Shown here in pieces: positions 34,276 through 43,282 of a stretch of DNA of 64,000 bases. Numbering within the stretch: the stretch's first letter is position 1; each line of letters begins with the position of its first letter. The notes under the pieces are model-generated. The model saw nothing but the letters and a program-made list of their open reading frames with translations, had not been told where the DNA came from and made no database searches. The translations under genes were made by a program, and so were the position numbers. The stretch covers positions 423,241-487,240 of the forward strand of contig NZ_LR027848.1 in NCBI RefSeq assembly GCF_900607235.1. Reading direction: 5' to 3'. This DNA comes from Olivibacter jilunii. GTDB taxonomy: Bacteria > Bacteroidota > Bacteroidia > Sphingobacteriales > Sphingobacteriaceae.

Positions 34276-36951
34276 ATGAATACCGCTATACCGTCGACTA
34301 AAACGATTTATTTACTAACTCTTCTCACGCTTTTCTCCTTATTTTCCTTTGCACAATCATACGAATTGAACAAAGGTTGGATATTCAGGAACTACAAAGA
34401 AGTATCCTTGTCGGGTGAGAAACTTTCTGATCCTTCTTCAGTCATTCAAGGCTGGAAGCCGGCCACTGTACCGGGAACAGTATTGACCGGTATGCTGAAC
34501 AATCAGGAGATTCCGGATCCTTTTTTTGGCATGAATAACAACAAGATCCCGGATATTTATACAGTTGGCAGGGATTATTACACCTATTGGTTCGTGAATG
34601 ATTTTGAAGAAGGCATTCCAACCGGCGATAAACAGGTATGGTTGCATTTTAGAGGAATCAACTATAGTTGTGAAATCTTTCTCAACGGTAAAAAAGTGAA
34701 TACTAAACCCTTCAAAGGGATGTATATCCGCAAGCGATTCAATATTACAAAGCTCCTTGCTTCAAATGGCAAAAACAGGTTAGCCGTCATTGTGTACCCA
34801 CCTGACGTTGTAGGCAATCCAAATGGCGGACAAGGCGGAGATGGCACCATCGCCAAAAATGTTGGGTTACAATACACTGCTGGTTGGGATTGGATTAAAC
34901 CTATACGGGATAGAAATACCGGCATATGGGATAAAGTAACGATTGAAAAAACGGGTGCTATTTCCATTATCGATCCCCATATCATTACGGAAGTTCCCGG
35001 AAAAAGGGAAACCAGTGGCATCCAGCAACCTGCCATTATTAAAGTTTCCACAACTTTGCGCAACGCGGCCAATAGACCTATAAGTGGCGCGCTGCAGTAT
35101 CGCTTAGATGGACAATTAGTTAAGCAAAGTGTTACTCTTCGTCCTCAGGAAGAAAAGGAAATAAAACTCCCGGATTTAATCTTAAAGAACCCAAAGTTAT
35201 GGTGGCCATCGAATTATGGACAACCCTATTTGTATCCCATGGAGCTAAGTTTTGTACCCAATGCAGCCAAAACCACTAGTGATAAAAAAGATCTGAAAAT
35301 AGGTATCCGGGAGATTCAAACCTACTGGAATCCACATACACGTAGCCGGGAGGTAGCGGTTAACGGTCAAAAAATATTCATCAAAGGTGGCAATTGGATC
35401 ATTTCAGATGCGATGCTTCGCTTCTCAAAAGAACGTTATGACGCCGAAATTCGCTTTCACCGGGATATGAATCTAAATCTTATTCGAATTTGGGGTGGTG
35501 CGTTGGTGGAGCGACCGGAATTTTACGAAGCTTGCGATCGTTATGGGCTACTTGTCTTTCAGGATTTTTGGATGTCCGGCGATTGTAACGGACGATGGGA
35601 AGATCCATTGAAGAAAGACGATCAATGGACAAGGCGACAATACCCGGATGACCATCAATTATTTCTTGAATCTGCTGCCGATATGATCAAAATGATTCGA
35701 AACCATCCCTCTTTAGCATTTTATTGCGGTGGTAACGAAATCACACCTCCTGATGATATTTTAGTTCCACTCCGGGATTCCATCTTGCCGAAATTGGATG
35801 GCACCAGATGGTTTGTTGATTATTCCAATTCAGATGCTATGTCGCAAAACGACATTGGTGGGAACGGCGATGGCCCATACGGAATACAGGACATCAAAAC
35901 ATTTTGGGCTGATAAAACCTGGCCCTTTAATTCGGAAGTTGGCTCCGTTGGTGTGGGCGACCTGGAATCATTGAAGCGATTTTTACCGGAAGAAAATCAA
36001 ATTGCACCCTTATTCACGGGCTTTAACGCCGAGGGTCGAGTACAGGAAACCGTAGACTCGGTTTGGCAATATCACACCTATATTGGCTATGGTGAACATA
36101 TAGCGCCTTATGGAAAAACAAACAATTTGGAAGATTTCGCAAACAAGGCGCAACTAGTCAATTATAATCAATACAGGGGCCTGATGGAGGGCTTCAGTGC
36201 CCATATGTGGGATTGGTATACGGGTACAATCATCTGGAAGACGCAGAACCCCTGGACTTCCTTGCGCGGTCAAATGTACGACTATTACCTCGATCCAAAT
36301 GCTGGTCTTTATGGCTTAAGGAGTGGCAGCGAACCATTACATGCTATGTATAATCCAGTAGACGGTTTTGTTTCCATTGTCAATAACCATTTTGAAAAAC
36401 GTAACAATATAATGCTTGTTATTCATGCATACGACATGCAAGGGAAAGCTTATCCAATAACAAAGGTATTTGCATTTATGGAACCTTCGTCTGTTAAAAA
36501 AATCATGTCCATCAAAAAGCAAATCGACGAATTGGCAAAAGACAAAGGGGCTTTTTTGCGTCTACAGTTAATGGATGCAGGGCAACACCTATTAAGCGAC
36601 AATTTCTATTGGTTGCCTGATGCGAAAGGTTATTATAGCGGTTTAACAGATATGGCCAACTGTAAGCTCGATATTAAAGTCAAACAAATCACACCTGGAG
36701 AATATGCGGTCACACTGGCCAATAATGAACACGATAATATTGCCTTTTTCAACCGGCTTGCTTTGGTCGACAATCTTACACATCAACGGATCTTGCCAAC
36801 TTTTTATAGTGACAATTATTTATCGGTAGTCCCCGGTGAAAAAAAGACGGTCATGATAAGTGTTGATCCTGCGCTAACTCGAGGCAAACAAGTTGTTTTG
36901 ACAAACGCAGGTTGGAACGTGAAACAAACAGCGGTACTGATTTCCGAATAA
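34276..36951 (+). CDS. Exported glycoside hydrolase family 2 (exo-beta-glucosaminidase/mannosidase type)
   Basis: 891 aa with a signal peptide (ending FSFAQ). Layout is GH2: N-terminal sugar-binding domain (about 30-230), immunoglobulin-like domain (240-340), TIM barrel (350-660), then C-terminal beta-domains. The acid/base is Glu488 in YCGGNEITPP and the nucleophile is probably Glu554 in PFNSEVGSVG. GGNWI followed by LRFSKERYDAEIRFHRDMNLNLIRIWGG resembles exo-beta-D-glucosaminidases (CsxA) and beta-mannosidases rather than LacZ. The exact sugar cannot be fixed by reading. It is transcribed alone and ends at a 14-bp hairpin. Confidence 0.88.
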   Translation: MNTAIPSTKTIYLLTLLTLFSLFSFAQSYELNKGWIFRNYKEVSLSGEKLSDPSSVIQGWKPATVPGTVLTGMLNNQEIPDPFFGMNNNKIPDIYTVGRDYYTYWFVNDFEEGIPTGDKQVWLHFRGINYSCEIFLNGKKVNTKPFKGMYIRKRFNITKLLASNGKNRLAVIVYPPDVVGNPNGGQGGDGTIAKNVGLQYTAGWDWIKPIRDRNTGIWDKVTIEKTGAISIIDPHIITEVPGKRETSGIQQPAIIKVSTTLRNAANRPISGALQYRLDGQLVKQSVTLRPQEEKEIKLPDLILKNPKLWWPSNYGQPYLYPMELSFVPNAAKTTSDKKDLKIGIREIQTYWNPHTRSREVAVNGQKIFIKGGNWIISDAMLRFSKERYDAEIRFHRDMNLNLIRIWGGALVERPEFYEACDRYGLLVFQDFWMSGDCNGRWEDPLKKDDQWTRRQYPDDHQLFLESAADMIKMIRNHPSLAFYCGGNEITPPDDILVPLRDSILPKLDGTRWFVDYSNSDAMSQNDIGGNGDGPYGIQDIKTFWADKTWPFNSEVGSVGVGDLESLKRFLPEENQIAPLFTGFNAEGRVQETVDSVWQYHTYIGYGEHIAPYGKTNNLEDFANKAQLVNYNQYRGLMEGFSAHMWDWYTGTIIWKTQNPWTSLRGQMYDYYLDPNAGLYGLRSGSEPLHAMYNPVDGFVSIVNNHFEKRNNIMLVIHAYDMQGKAYPITKVFAFMEPSSVKKIMSIKKQIDELAKDKGAFLRLQLMDAGQHLLSDNFYWLPDAKGYYSGLTDMANCKLDIKVKQITPGEYAVTLANNEHDNIAFFNRLALVDNLTHQRILPTFYSDNYLSVVPGEKKTVMISVDPALTRGKQVVLTNAGWNVKQTAVLISE

Positions 36952-37092
36952 CAGCTCACTGTAAAACGAAGGTTTTATTTCTTTCTCGCTTTGGCTTGAT
37001 AATTTTTAGTTTCATCTCACTTGCCAAAAACTTGATTAAGGGAAGCCTTCCTATAATCTTAGTCTATTATACAGATAAGCAGAAGCCATATC

Positions 37093-37127
37093 CCAAAAGC
37101 AAGCTTTTTAAATAAGCTTGCTTTTGG
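37093..37127 (+). terminator. Terminator after the GH2 gene
   Basis: A perfect 14-bp stem CCAAAAGCAAGCTT / AAGCTTGCTTTTGG with a 7-nt AT loop. The T4 is inside the stem. It ends 1 bp before the lpxH -7 box, so the two overlap in function. Confidence 0.6.
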
Positions 37128-37128
37128 T

Positions 37129-37136
37129 TACCTTCG
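37129..37136 (+). promoter_or_regulatory. Probable -7 box of lpxH
   Basis: TACCTTCG is one base from TAnnTTTG and ends 5 nt before the lpxH ATG, which implies a nearly leaderless mRNA. Confidence 0.45.
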
Positions 37137-37141
37137 CGTCG

Positions 37142-37891
37142 ATGGTAGAAAACAAAAAGATATATTTCGCCTCCGATTTTCACCTAGGCGTGCCAACCTA
37201 TGAGAAAAGCCGTGAACGGGAGGCCCGACTGGTTCGCTGGCTTGAATCCATTAAACATGATGCCGCCGAGCTTTACCTTTTGGGAGATATTTTTGATTTT
37301 TGGTTCGAATATGCAACAGCCGTACCGAAAGGATTTGTTCGCTTTTTAGGCAAGCTCGCAGAATTAGCAGACAGCGGAATCAAGATCACGTTCTTCAAGG
37401 GCAATCACGACATGTGGATGTTCAGTTATCTTCAAAAGGAGCTTGGGGCTAAAATTATAGCAGACGAATTGGTTATTGAACGGCAAGGAAAGCGTTTTTA
37501 TCTGCATCATGGAGATGGCCTGGGCCCAGGGGACGCTAAATACAAGTTTCTTAAAAAATTCTTTAGAAGTAAATTTTGCCAATGGCTCTTTGCCCGCATT
37601 CACCCCAATCTAGGAATTGGTATCGCGCTGCGGTGGTCGCAAAACAGTCGAATCGCCAATAATAAGAAAGAATGGCGCAAGGAAGCTGAACAAGAATGGC
37701 TGATTGTATATTCCAAAGAAGTATTACAAAAAGAACATTTCGATTATTTGGTTTTTGGTCACCGGCATCTACCCTTAGACATCGATCTGGGGAACAACAG
37801 TCGATACATTAACCTTGGCGAATGGGTAAACTACAACACATATGCTGTTTTTGATGGGCATAATTTGGAACTAAAAACATTTGAAGGGTGA
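37142..37891 (+). CDS. lpxH: UDP-2,3-diacylglucosamine diphosphatase
   Basis: A 249-aa metallophosphoesterase of lipid A synthesis that cuts UDP-2,3-diacylglucosamine to lipid X. Metal motifs: FASDFHLG, LLGDIFDFWF, FKGNHDMW, YLHHGDGLGPGD, and VFGHRHLPL. The insert SKFCQWLFARIHPNLGIGIALRWS forms the acyl-chain cap. I start at ATG 37142; the earlier TTG at 37118 is upstream of the promoter box. The related LpxI and YbbF-like families do not carry this insert. Confidence 0.92.
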   Translation: MVENKKIYFASDFHLGVPTYEKSREREARLVRWLESIKHDAAELYLLGDIFDFWFEYATAVPKGFVRFLGKLAELADSGIKITFFKGNHDMWMFSYLQKELGAKIIADELVIERQGKRFYLHHGDGLGPGDAKYKFLKKFFRSKFCQWLFARIHPNLGIGIALRWSQNSRIANNKKEWRKEAEQEWLIVYSKEVLQKEHFDYLVFGHRHLPLDIDLGNNSRYINLGEWVNYNTYAVFDGHNLELKTFEG

Positions 37892-38008
37892 TAGGTAACA
37901 CGATAGCTTTACATGGTTACGGCCTTAACCGAATATCCGGCGCCACTACCAGCCTATTAGCAGATAGTGACGCCTCCTTATCATTTTCATACGTTAACAC
38001 ATTATTCG

Positions 38009-39295
38009 CTATATATCCGCTTGCAAGGCGGGTGGTGTTTTTATCTTTTTTCTCGACCGCAGATATAAAACCAATCCGGCAAAAATAATGGTCAATACAA
38101 TGGGGATAACGAGTGTAATTCTAATTACCTCCGGTCCTGCTAAACTTTTAGCCTGATTGAGTGCCTGATTCATCGATGTCCCTTCCGCTGCACTCAAATA
38201 GGTAGCAAGATCAGCACCGGCAGGAAGGTAATTTAGTACCAACCCATCGTAAAAGTTCCCCATAAAAATACTATAAATAGATACGGCGAACATTCCGGCG
38301 CCTCCCATTAGATTTAATCCTAATGCGCCGGATTGAGGAATATGTTCTGCGACGAAGCCGATCATCGTTGGCCAGAAATAACAAACCCCTATACCAAAAA
38401 CAATAGCCGCAAAAAATATAGCATTACCGGTTAAGGTACTGAGAAGGTATAGGCCTATTGCCGAAACCATTGCTGATAAAAGCAACACACCCTGTGGCGA
38501 CAAGCGATGTACGATAGGTCCTGCCAAACCTCTCCCCACTACCATTACACCGGTAGTAAGTGTTAATATGAGGATGGCATTATTTGTTAAATTTTTCAAC
38601 AGCACGTCTATCCATTGCCCGGTAAACAACTCAGTTACTGCCGTACCAAACATACAGATCAACATAACGATAAATAGAGGAGATAGTACCGCTTTGTACA
38701 TATCGGTTGTAGAATATCCGGAAGCCACACGCTCTGTAACCGGAAATTTTAAAGAGGAAAACAGATAACCATAGACTAGGGTAGGAATGATCATAATCGC
38801 CACCTGCCACTGCCAGCCAATTTCCAGCGTATTCAACAATAAAACGATGAGGGTACCAATAACGATCCCACCAGGGAACCACAAGTGAAAATGGTTCAAT
38901 TTAACTGTTTTATTATCAGTATACAGTGAAGCAACCAAGGGATTACATGCCGCTTCAACCGTACCATTAGCAATACCTATCAGTAGTGTTGAAATAAACA
39001 GTGTCCAATAACCGGCTGCAAATACCGTTAATAATATTCCTGACAAATGCAGTATAAAGGCTACCACTAGTAGCTTTTTCATTCCGATAGCATCCACCAC
39101 AAAACCGCCGATAATAATCGCCAGGGGGAAACCCCAAAATGCAGACGCCGTAATGACACCTAGTTCCGCTGTGCTCAAATGAAAATCGATAACTAGCTGA
39201 TTCATGATACCTGCCCTTATACCAAAAGAAAGAGAGGTTACCAGCAAAGCTAAACAGCTTGCTACAAAAAGTTTGTTGCGTTCAATCGCTTGCAT
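38009..39295 (-). CDS. MFS transporter (FucP/sugar-like)
   Basis: 428 aa with 12 predicted membrane helices. I start at ATG 39295 (MQAIERNKL) since the upstream ATG at 39325 overlaps a -7 box TACTTTTG (39330-39323). The N-terminal half has the MFS pattern: GVITASAFWGFPLAIIIGGFVVDAIGMKKLL. The last loop AAEGTSMNQALNQAKSLAGP may lie outside the membrane. The substrate is unknown; sugar uptake fits the neighbouring GH2 gene, but nothing proves it. It is monocistronic and convergent with lpxH. Confidence 0.85.
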   Translation of the reverse strand: MQAIERNKLFVASCLALLVTSLSFGIRAGIMNQLVIDFHLSTAELGVITASAFWGFPLAIIIGGFVVDAIGMKKLLVVAFILHLSGILLTVFAAGYWTLFISTLLIGIANGTVEAACNPLVASLYTDNKTVKLNHFHLWFPGGIVIGTLIVLLLNTLEIGWQWQVAIMIIPTLVYGYLFSSLKFPVTERVASGYSTTDMYKAVLSPLFIVMLICMFGTAVTELFTGQWIDVLLKNLTNNAILILTLTTGVMVVGRGLAGPIVHRLSPQGVLLLSAMVSAIGLYLLSTLTGNAIFFAAIVFGIGVCYFWPTMIGFVAEHIPQSGALGLNLMGGAGMFAVSIYSIFMGNFYDGLVLNYLPAGADLATYLSAAEGTSMNQALNQAKSLAGPEVIRITLVIPIVLTIIFAGLVLYLRSRKKIKTPPALQADI

Positions 39296-39322
39296 AATAA
39301 GGCTTTTAAGTTTATAATTACC

Positions 39323-39354
39323 CAAAAGTAAGTTTTTTTGGCTAACTATCGCAA
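39323..39354 (-). promoter_or_regulatory. Promoter of the MFS gene
   Basis: TTG (39354-39352), 21 nt, then TACTTTTG (39330-39323) on the minus strand. It overlaps the longer frame's ATG, so the start at 39295 is preferred. Confidence 0.6.
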
Positions 39355-39371
39355 TTGCATATGAAAAGCAT

Positions 39372-39385
39372 TTTATCTAAGTTTG
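39372..39385 (+). promoter_or_regulatory. Promoter TTTATCTAAGTTTG of prfA
   Basis: An exact copy of the recurring 14-mer, 43 nt before the prfA ATG. Confidence 0.7.
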
Positions 39386-39428
39386 TAAACTTTTTGCCCA
39401 ACGGGGTGAAAAAGCAAATCATACTAGT

Positions 39429-40502
39429 ATGTTAGAGAAGTTAGAAGCGATAAAATTACGTTGGGAAGAAGTAGAACGTGAATTGAGCAATCCGGATACG
39501 GTAAACGACATGAAGCGTTTTGCAAAGCTTAACAAAGAATATAAAGACTTAGGTAAAATCGTTGATGAATATTATATCTACAAAAATATCATCAGCAATA
39601 TAGAAACCAATAAGGATATACTAGCCAATGAGAAGGATCAGGAACTGAGGGAGATGGCCAAAGAAGATTTAGATGCCTTACTTGTTCAGAAAGAAGAAAA
39701 AGAAGAAAAAGTAAGACTTATGATGATTCCCAAAGATCCGGAGGATGCCAAAAATGCCATTTTCGAGATCAGAGGGGGGACCGGTGGGGACGAGGCTGCT
39801 TTATTCGCAGGTGATTTATATCGTATGTATACTAGGTATTTTGACCAGAAAGGGTGGCGGGTCGAAGTAATGGATGTTACGGAAGGTACTGCAGGAGGAT
39901 ATAAAGAAGTTATCTTAAAAGTAAGTGGTGAAGACGTTTATGGCCAATTAAAATATGAATCAGGCGTACACCGCGTACAGCGCGTACCGGATACGGAGAC
40001 TCAAGGCCGAGTACATACTTCAGCCGCTTCTGTCGCAGTACTACCCGAAGCAGAGGAGGTGGATGTGGAAATCAATCCTGCTGATATTGAAATGCAAACA
40101 TCCCGCTCGGGAGGTGCCGGTGGTCAGAACGTTAATAAAGTAGAAACGAAGGTGCAATTAACGCACAAACCTTCGGGGATTGTAGTTGTATGTCAAGTAG
40201 AGCGCTCGCAGCTAGCGAATCGTGAGCTAGCGATGGAGATGTTACGGACTAAATTATACGAACTGGAAGTACAAAAGAAACACGGGGATATTGCGGCCAA
40301 ACGGAAAACGATGGTATCTACCGGCGATCGCTCGGCCAAAATACGCACCTATAACTATCCCCAAGGGCGGGTAACCGAGCATCGTATTGGTTTGACCATG
40401 TATAACCTTCCGGCTATTATGGATGGTGACATTCAGGAAATTATCGATGCGCTTCAATTTGCTGAAAATGCTGAAAAAATGAAAGAAGGCGGTCTCGAAT
40501 AA
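39429..40502 (+). CDS. prfA: Peptide chain release factor 1
   Basis: A 357-aa class I release factor that reads UAA/UAG and triggers peptide release. The GGQ motif is at residues 231-233 in [10 protein letters not shown]. The N-terminal coiled coil, the domain with [29 protein letters not shown] and the C-terminal helix are all present and of normal length. The tripeptide that distinguishes RF1 from RF2 is not obvious by eye, but length and RVHTS support RF1. Own promoter; tRNA-Asp genes follow. Confidence 0.93.
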   Translation: MLEKLEAIKLRWEEVERELSNPDTVNDMKRFAKLNKEYKDLGKIVDEYYIYKNIISNIETNKDILANEKDQELREMAKEDLDALLVQKEEKEEKVRLMMIPKDPEDAKNAIFEIRGGTGGDEAALFAGDLYRMYTRYFDQKGWRVEVMDVTEGTAGGYKEVILKVSGEDVYGQLKYESGVHRVQRVPDTETQGRVHTSAASVAVLPEAEEVDVEINPADIEMQTSRSGGAGGQNVNKVETKVQLTHKPSGIVVVCQVERSQLANRELAMEMLRTKLYELEVQKKHGDIAAKRKTMVSTGDRSAKIRTYNYPQGRVTEHRIGLTMYNLPAIMDGDIQEIIDALQFAENAEKMKEGGLE

Positions 40503-40541
40503 TTTTTTTAACAAAAAGATTTTAATTTTAAAAAAACGCGC

Positions 40542-40549
40542 TATATTTG
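40542..40549 (+). promoter_or_regulatory. -7 box before the tRNA-Asp pair
   Basis: TATATTTG fits TAnnTTTG and ends 23 nt before the first tRNA-Asp. Both tRNAs are probably one transcript. Confidence 0.65.
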
Positions 40550-40572
40550 CAGTCCTCAAAAGAGGGGAAGTA

Positions 40573-40646
40573 GGTCCGGTAGTTCAGCTGGTTAGAATAC
40601 ATGCCTGTCACGCATGGGGTCGCGGGTTCGAGTCCCGTCCGGACCG
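40573..40646 (+). tRNA. tRNA-Asp(GTC), copy 1
   Basis: A 74-nt tRNA with acceptor GGTCCGG/CCGGACC, D-arm GTTCAGCTGGTTAGAAT, anticodon loop CTGTCAC (GTC), T-arm GCGGG-TTCGAGT-CCCGT, and G discriminator. CCA is not encoded. It is identical to copy 2, 51 bp downstream. Confidence 0.96.
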
Positions 40647-40697
40647 CTGAGAAGAAAGCAATAGGCTTTTGAAGTTCTTTATAAAATTTAATGTTTA

Positions 40698-40771
40698 GGT
40701 CCGGTAGTTCAGCTGGTTAGAATACATGCCTGTCACGCATGGGGTCGCGGGTTCGAGTCCCGTCCGGACCG
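40698..40771 (+). tRNA. tRNA-Asp(GTC), copy 2
   Basis: A base-for-base duplicate of the first tRNA-Asp, after an unrelated 51-bp spacer. A terminator hairpin follows after 5 bp. The perfect identity suggests a recent tandem duplication or gene conversion. Confidence 0.96.
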
Positions 40772-40776
40772 CTTTC

Positions 40777-40812
40777 AATCTCTGCTTATTTTATGCAGGG
40801 ATTTTTTTTTCT
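40777..40812 (+). terminator. Terminator of the tRNA-Asp transcript
   Basis: AATCTCTGC pairs with GCAGGGATT (9 bp with one G-T) around a 9-nt loop, followed by a T-run of about nine. Confidence 0.85.
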
Positions 40813-40888
40813 CCTATTTTTCTCCCGAGTATAAAGATAATGGATAGGAGAAACGTCATCTTACAATAAAACTGAGGTCATATAATAC

Positions 40889-40920
40889 GCTTGTTGTTAC
40901 AACAAGCTTTTTCTTTTTCT
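40889..40920 (+). promoter_or_regulatory. Palindrome just before the MATE gene (operator or attenuator)
   Basis: GCTTGTTGTTACAACAAGC (40889-40907) is an 8-bp perfect inverted repeat with a 3-nt loop, followed by TTTTTCTTTTTCT, 20 nt before the MATE ATG. It can be read as a TetR/MarR-type operator or as a terminator hairpin in a leader. A second inverted repeat TTTCTCCTAT/ATAGGAGAAA lies at 40808-40853. Confidence 0.5.
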
Positions 40921-40926
40921 ATCAAT

Positions 40927-42291
40927 ATGCACGGATTAGGATTGCTTCGTAATGAGGCGGGCAAGACTTTGAAACTTGCAGGCCCTATAATTTTAGGTGA
41001 ATTGGCACAAATGGCATTAAGCCTTATCGATACTGCCATGGTCGGCTCTGTTAGCTATAAGCAACTTGCAGCTGCGGCATTGGTAATGAGTGTCGTGAAC
41101 ATCCCTTTTGTCTTAGGGATAGGCATGACGATGTCCGTTTCTCAAATGGTAGCCATGGCCCACGGGCGAAATGACGCCCAAAAGGTCTCTCATTATTTAT
41201 ACAATGGGTTTATCCTTTGCTCATTTACGGCCATCATCATTTCACTCGGATTAGAATGCAGCAAAGATATCTTGTTCCACTTAAAGCAGGATCCGGAAGT
41301 AGCCGAAATGGCCGTCCCTTTTTTAAGAATTATCGGAATATCCATTATTCCCATGATGCTGTTCATGACCTTAAAACAGTTCACCGACGGCTTGGAATAT
41401 ACACGAACAGCCATGACGCTATCCCTTATTGCTTTGCCTCTCAATGCATTTCTTAACTGGCTACTGATTTTTGGAAATTGGGGGCTGCCAAGGCTAGAAT
41501 TGGTAGGAGCGGCATGGGGAACCTTAATTACCAGAACGCTTATATTTTTAGCATTAACCTTTACAATCCTTAAACATAAAACTTTTAAACGTTACATGGC
41601 CGCTGGTCGTACACACTGGAAATTCAGTTGGCATACGATCAAAGAATTGCTGAGGATCGGTATACCCAGCAGTTTACAAGCCGGTATGGAGGTTGGGGTT
41701 TTTGCTGTTTCCGCTATATTGGTTGGTACCATTGGCGCTGTCGAACAAGCAGCGCATCAGATAGCCATGAACTGTGCCGCTTTTACCTTTATGGTATCCA
41801 TGGGATTGGCTCAAGGAGGTTCGATCCGCGTAAGCAATGCTTACGGTCGAAACGATTGGAACCATATTCTGACTATTGGCAAGAGCAGTATCCTGACGGC
41901 GCTTTGTTACGGCGTTCTCTGTTTTGTAATTTTCATATCCTTTAACGACTTTTTACCAATGCTTTTTAATGATAATGTAGAAGTGGTAAAATTAGCTTCC
42001 TACTTACTGATCTTTGCTGCTATTTTCCAAATATCCGACGCCACGCAGGCGATCTCCGTTGGACTATTGAGGGGAGCGAAAGATGTGAAAATTCCGACCT
42101 TCCTGGTAGGTATTGCATATTGGGTAGTGGGTTTGCCCATAGGCTACTTCCTGGCCTTTAATTTAGATATGAAAGCTCCAGGTATCTGGACAGGCTTAAT
42201 TATTGGCCTCAGCTTAGTGTCCATTTTTTTATCAATACGATTTTTACGATTGAAAAAACATATTGCAATCACGGACGGTATGTCGTTGTAA
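40927..42291 (+). CDS. MATE-family efflux transporter
   Basis: A 454-aa, 12-helix membrane protein of the MATE (NorM-like) family, using Na+ or H+ gradients to export cationic drugs. Conserved features are GPIILGELAQMALSLIDTAMVG in TM1, a VSQMVAMAHGR loop, and the second-half repeat SLQAGMEVGVFAVSAILVG. I start at ATG 40927 (MHGLGLL); the TTG at 40891 lies in the palindrome. Drug specificity is unknown. A nearby regulator gene is not present. Confidence 0.93.
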   Translation: MHGLGLLRNEAGKTLKLAGPIILGELAQMALSLIDTAMVGSVSYKQLAAAALVMSVVNIPFVLGIGMTMSVSQMVAMAHGRNDAQKVSHYLYNGFILCSFTAIIISLGLECSKDILFHLKQDPEVAEMAVPFLRIIGISIIPMMLFMTLKQFTDGLEYTRTAMTLSLIALPLNAFLNWLLIFGNWGLPRLELVGAAWGTLITRTLIFLALTFTILKHKTFKRYMAAGRTHWKFSWHTIKELLRIGIPSSLQAGMEVGVFAVSAILVGTIGAVEQAAHQIAMNCAAFTFMVSMGLAQGGSIRVSNAYGRNDWNHILTIGKSSILTALCYGVLCFVIFISFNDFLPMLFNDNVEVVKLASYLLIFAAIFQISDATQAISVGLLRGAKDVKIPTFLVGIAYWVVGLPIGYFLAFNLDMKAPGIWTGLIIGLSLVSIFLSIRFLRLKKHIAITDGMSL

Positions 42292-42358
42292 AAAGAGAAA
42301 ACTTACTCAGTATCAATATATTTTTTAATAATATTTTTAAAATACGAATTTTTCTGTC

Positions 42359-42366
42359 TACCTTTG
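42359..42366 (+). promoter_or_regulatory. -7 box of the rplM-rpsI-rpsB-tsf operon
   Basis: TACCTTTG fits TAnnTTTG, with an AT-rich upstream region, 56 nt before the rplM start. The leader may hold translational control. Confidence 0.65.
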
Positions 42367-42422
42367 CAGTCCTTTAAAATAAGGAAAAAAGTATATTGTT
42401 TAATTAATTCAAAATCAAGCAA

Positions 42423-42866
42423 GTGAATACGTTAAGTTACAAAACTGTCTCAGCCAACAAAAACACCGTTAACAAAGAATGGATCGTTGTTGACGCTGAA
42501 GGTGAGATTTTGGGGCGCTTGTCATCTCAGATTGCCAAGGTAATCAGAGGTAAGCACAAGCCTACGTACACCCCACACGTAGACTGCGGAGATAACGTCA
42601 TTGTTATTAATGCAGACAAGATTAAGTTGACAGGAAACAAATTAGGCGAAAAGCAATATGTTTCTTACACTGGTTACCCAGGTGGTCAGCGTTTCATTTC
42701 TCCCAAAGAATTATTGGCAAAGCACCCTACCCGTGTGATTGAGAAGGCGGTACGTGGCATGCTTCCTAAAAATCGTTTAGGTCGCGCTTTGTACAGAAAT
42801 TTATTTGTGTATGCAGGTCCTGAGCACCCTCACGCGGCACAAAATCCTAAAACAGTTAAATTCTAA
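42423..42866 (+). CDS. rplM: 50S ribosomal protein L13
   Basis: 147 aa, starting with GTG at 42423 ([13 protein letters not shown]), which matches the family N-terminus. [38 protein letters not shown] and [14 protein letters not shown] are typical. First gene of the operon, 11 bp before rpsI. The GTG start may limit translation. Confidence 0.96.
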   Translation: MNTLSYKTVSANKNTVNKEWIVVDAEGEILGRLSSQIAKVIRGKHKPTYTPHVDCGDNVIVINADKIKLTGNKLGEKQYVSYTGYPGGQRFISPKELLAKHPTRVIEKAVRGMLPKNRLGRALYRNLFVYAGPEHPHAAQNPKTVKF

Positions 42867-42877
42867 AGAGAGAAGAA

Positions 42878-43264
42878 ATGTCAACAACAAACACTTCAGG
42901 AAGAAGAAAAACCGCTGTTGCCCGTATTTATTTATCTGCTGGTAGCGGCAACATTACCGTAAATGGTAAAGATTACAAAGAGTATTTCCCTACATTGCCA
43001 TTGCAATATATTGTTACTCAAAGTACAGAAGTTGCCGGAGTTGCCGGTAATTTTGATGTAAAAGTTAACGTAGCTGGAGGAGGCGTAAAAGGACAGGCAG
43101 AGGCCGTGCGTTTAGCAATTGCTAAAGCATTGGTAGAGCTTAACCCAGAGGTGAAATCTGCATTACGTGCCAAAGGATTGATGACTCGCGATGACCGGAT
43201 GGTTGAGCGTAAGAAACCGGGACGTCGTAAAGCACGTAGAAGATTTCAATTTAGTAAACGTTAA
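42878..43264 (+). CDS. rpsI: 30S ribosomal protein S9
   Basis: 128 aa. TSGRRKTAVARIYLSAGSGNITVNGK at the start and the C-terminal tail PGRRKARRRFQFSKR, which reaches the P-site tRNA, are complete. Co-transcribed with rplM, the conserved L13-S9 pair. Confidence 0.97.
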   Translation: MSTTNTSGRRKTAVARIYLSAGSGNITVNGKDYKEYFPTLPLQYIVTQSTEVAGVAGNFDVKVNVAGGGVKGQAEAVRLAIAKALVELNPEVKSALRAKGLMTRDDRMVERKKPGRRKARRRFQFSKR

Positions 43265-43282
43265 TTTAAGGAGGATCAAACA

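Noticed and set aside
40573-40771. Tandem tRNA-Asp genes as an integration site
   Set aside because: No integrase gene or partial tRNA copy is found nearby; the two copies are complete and identical, so simple duplication fits better.
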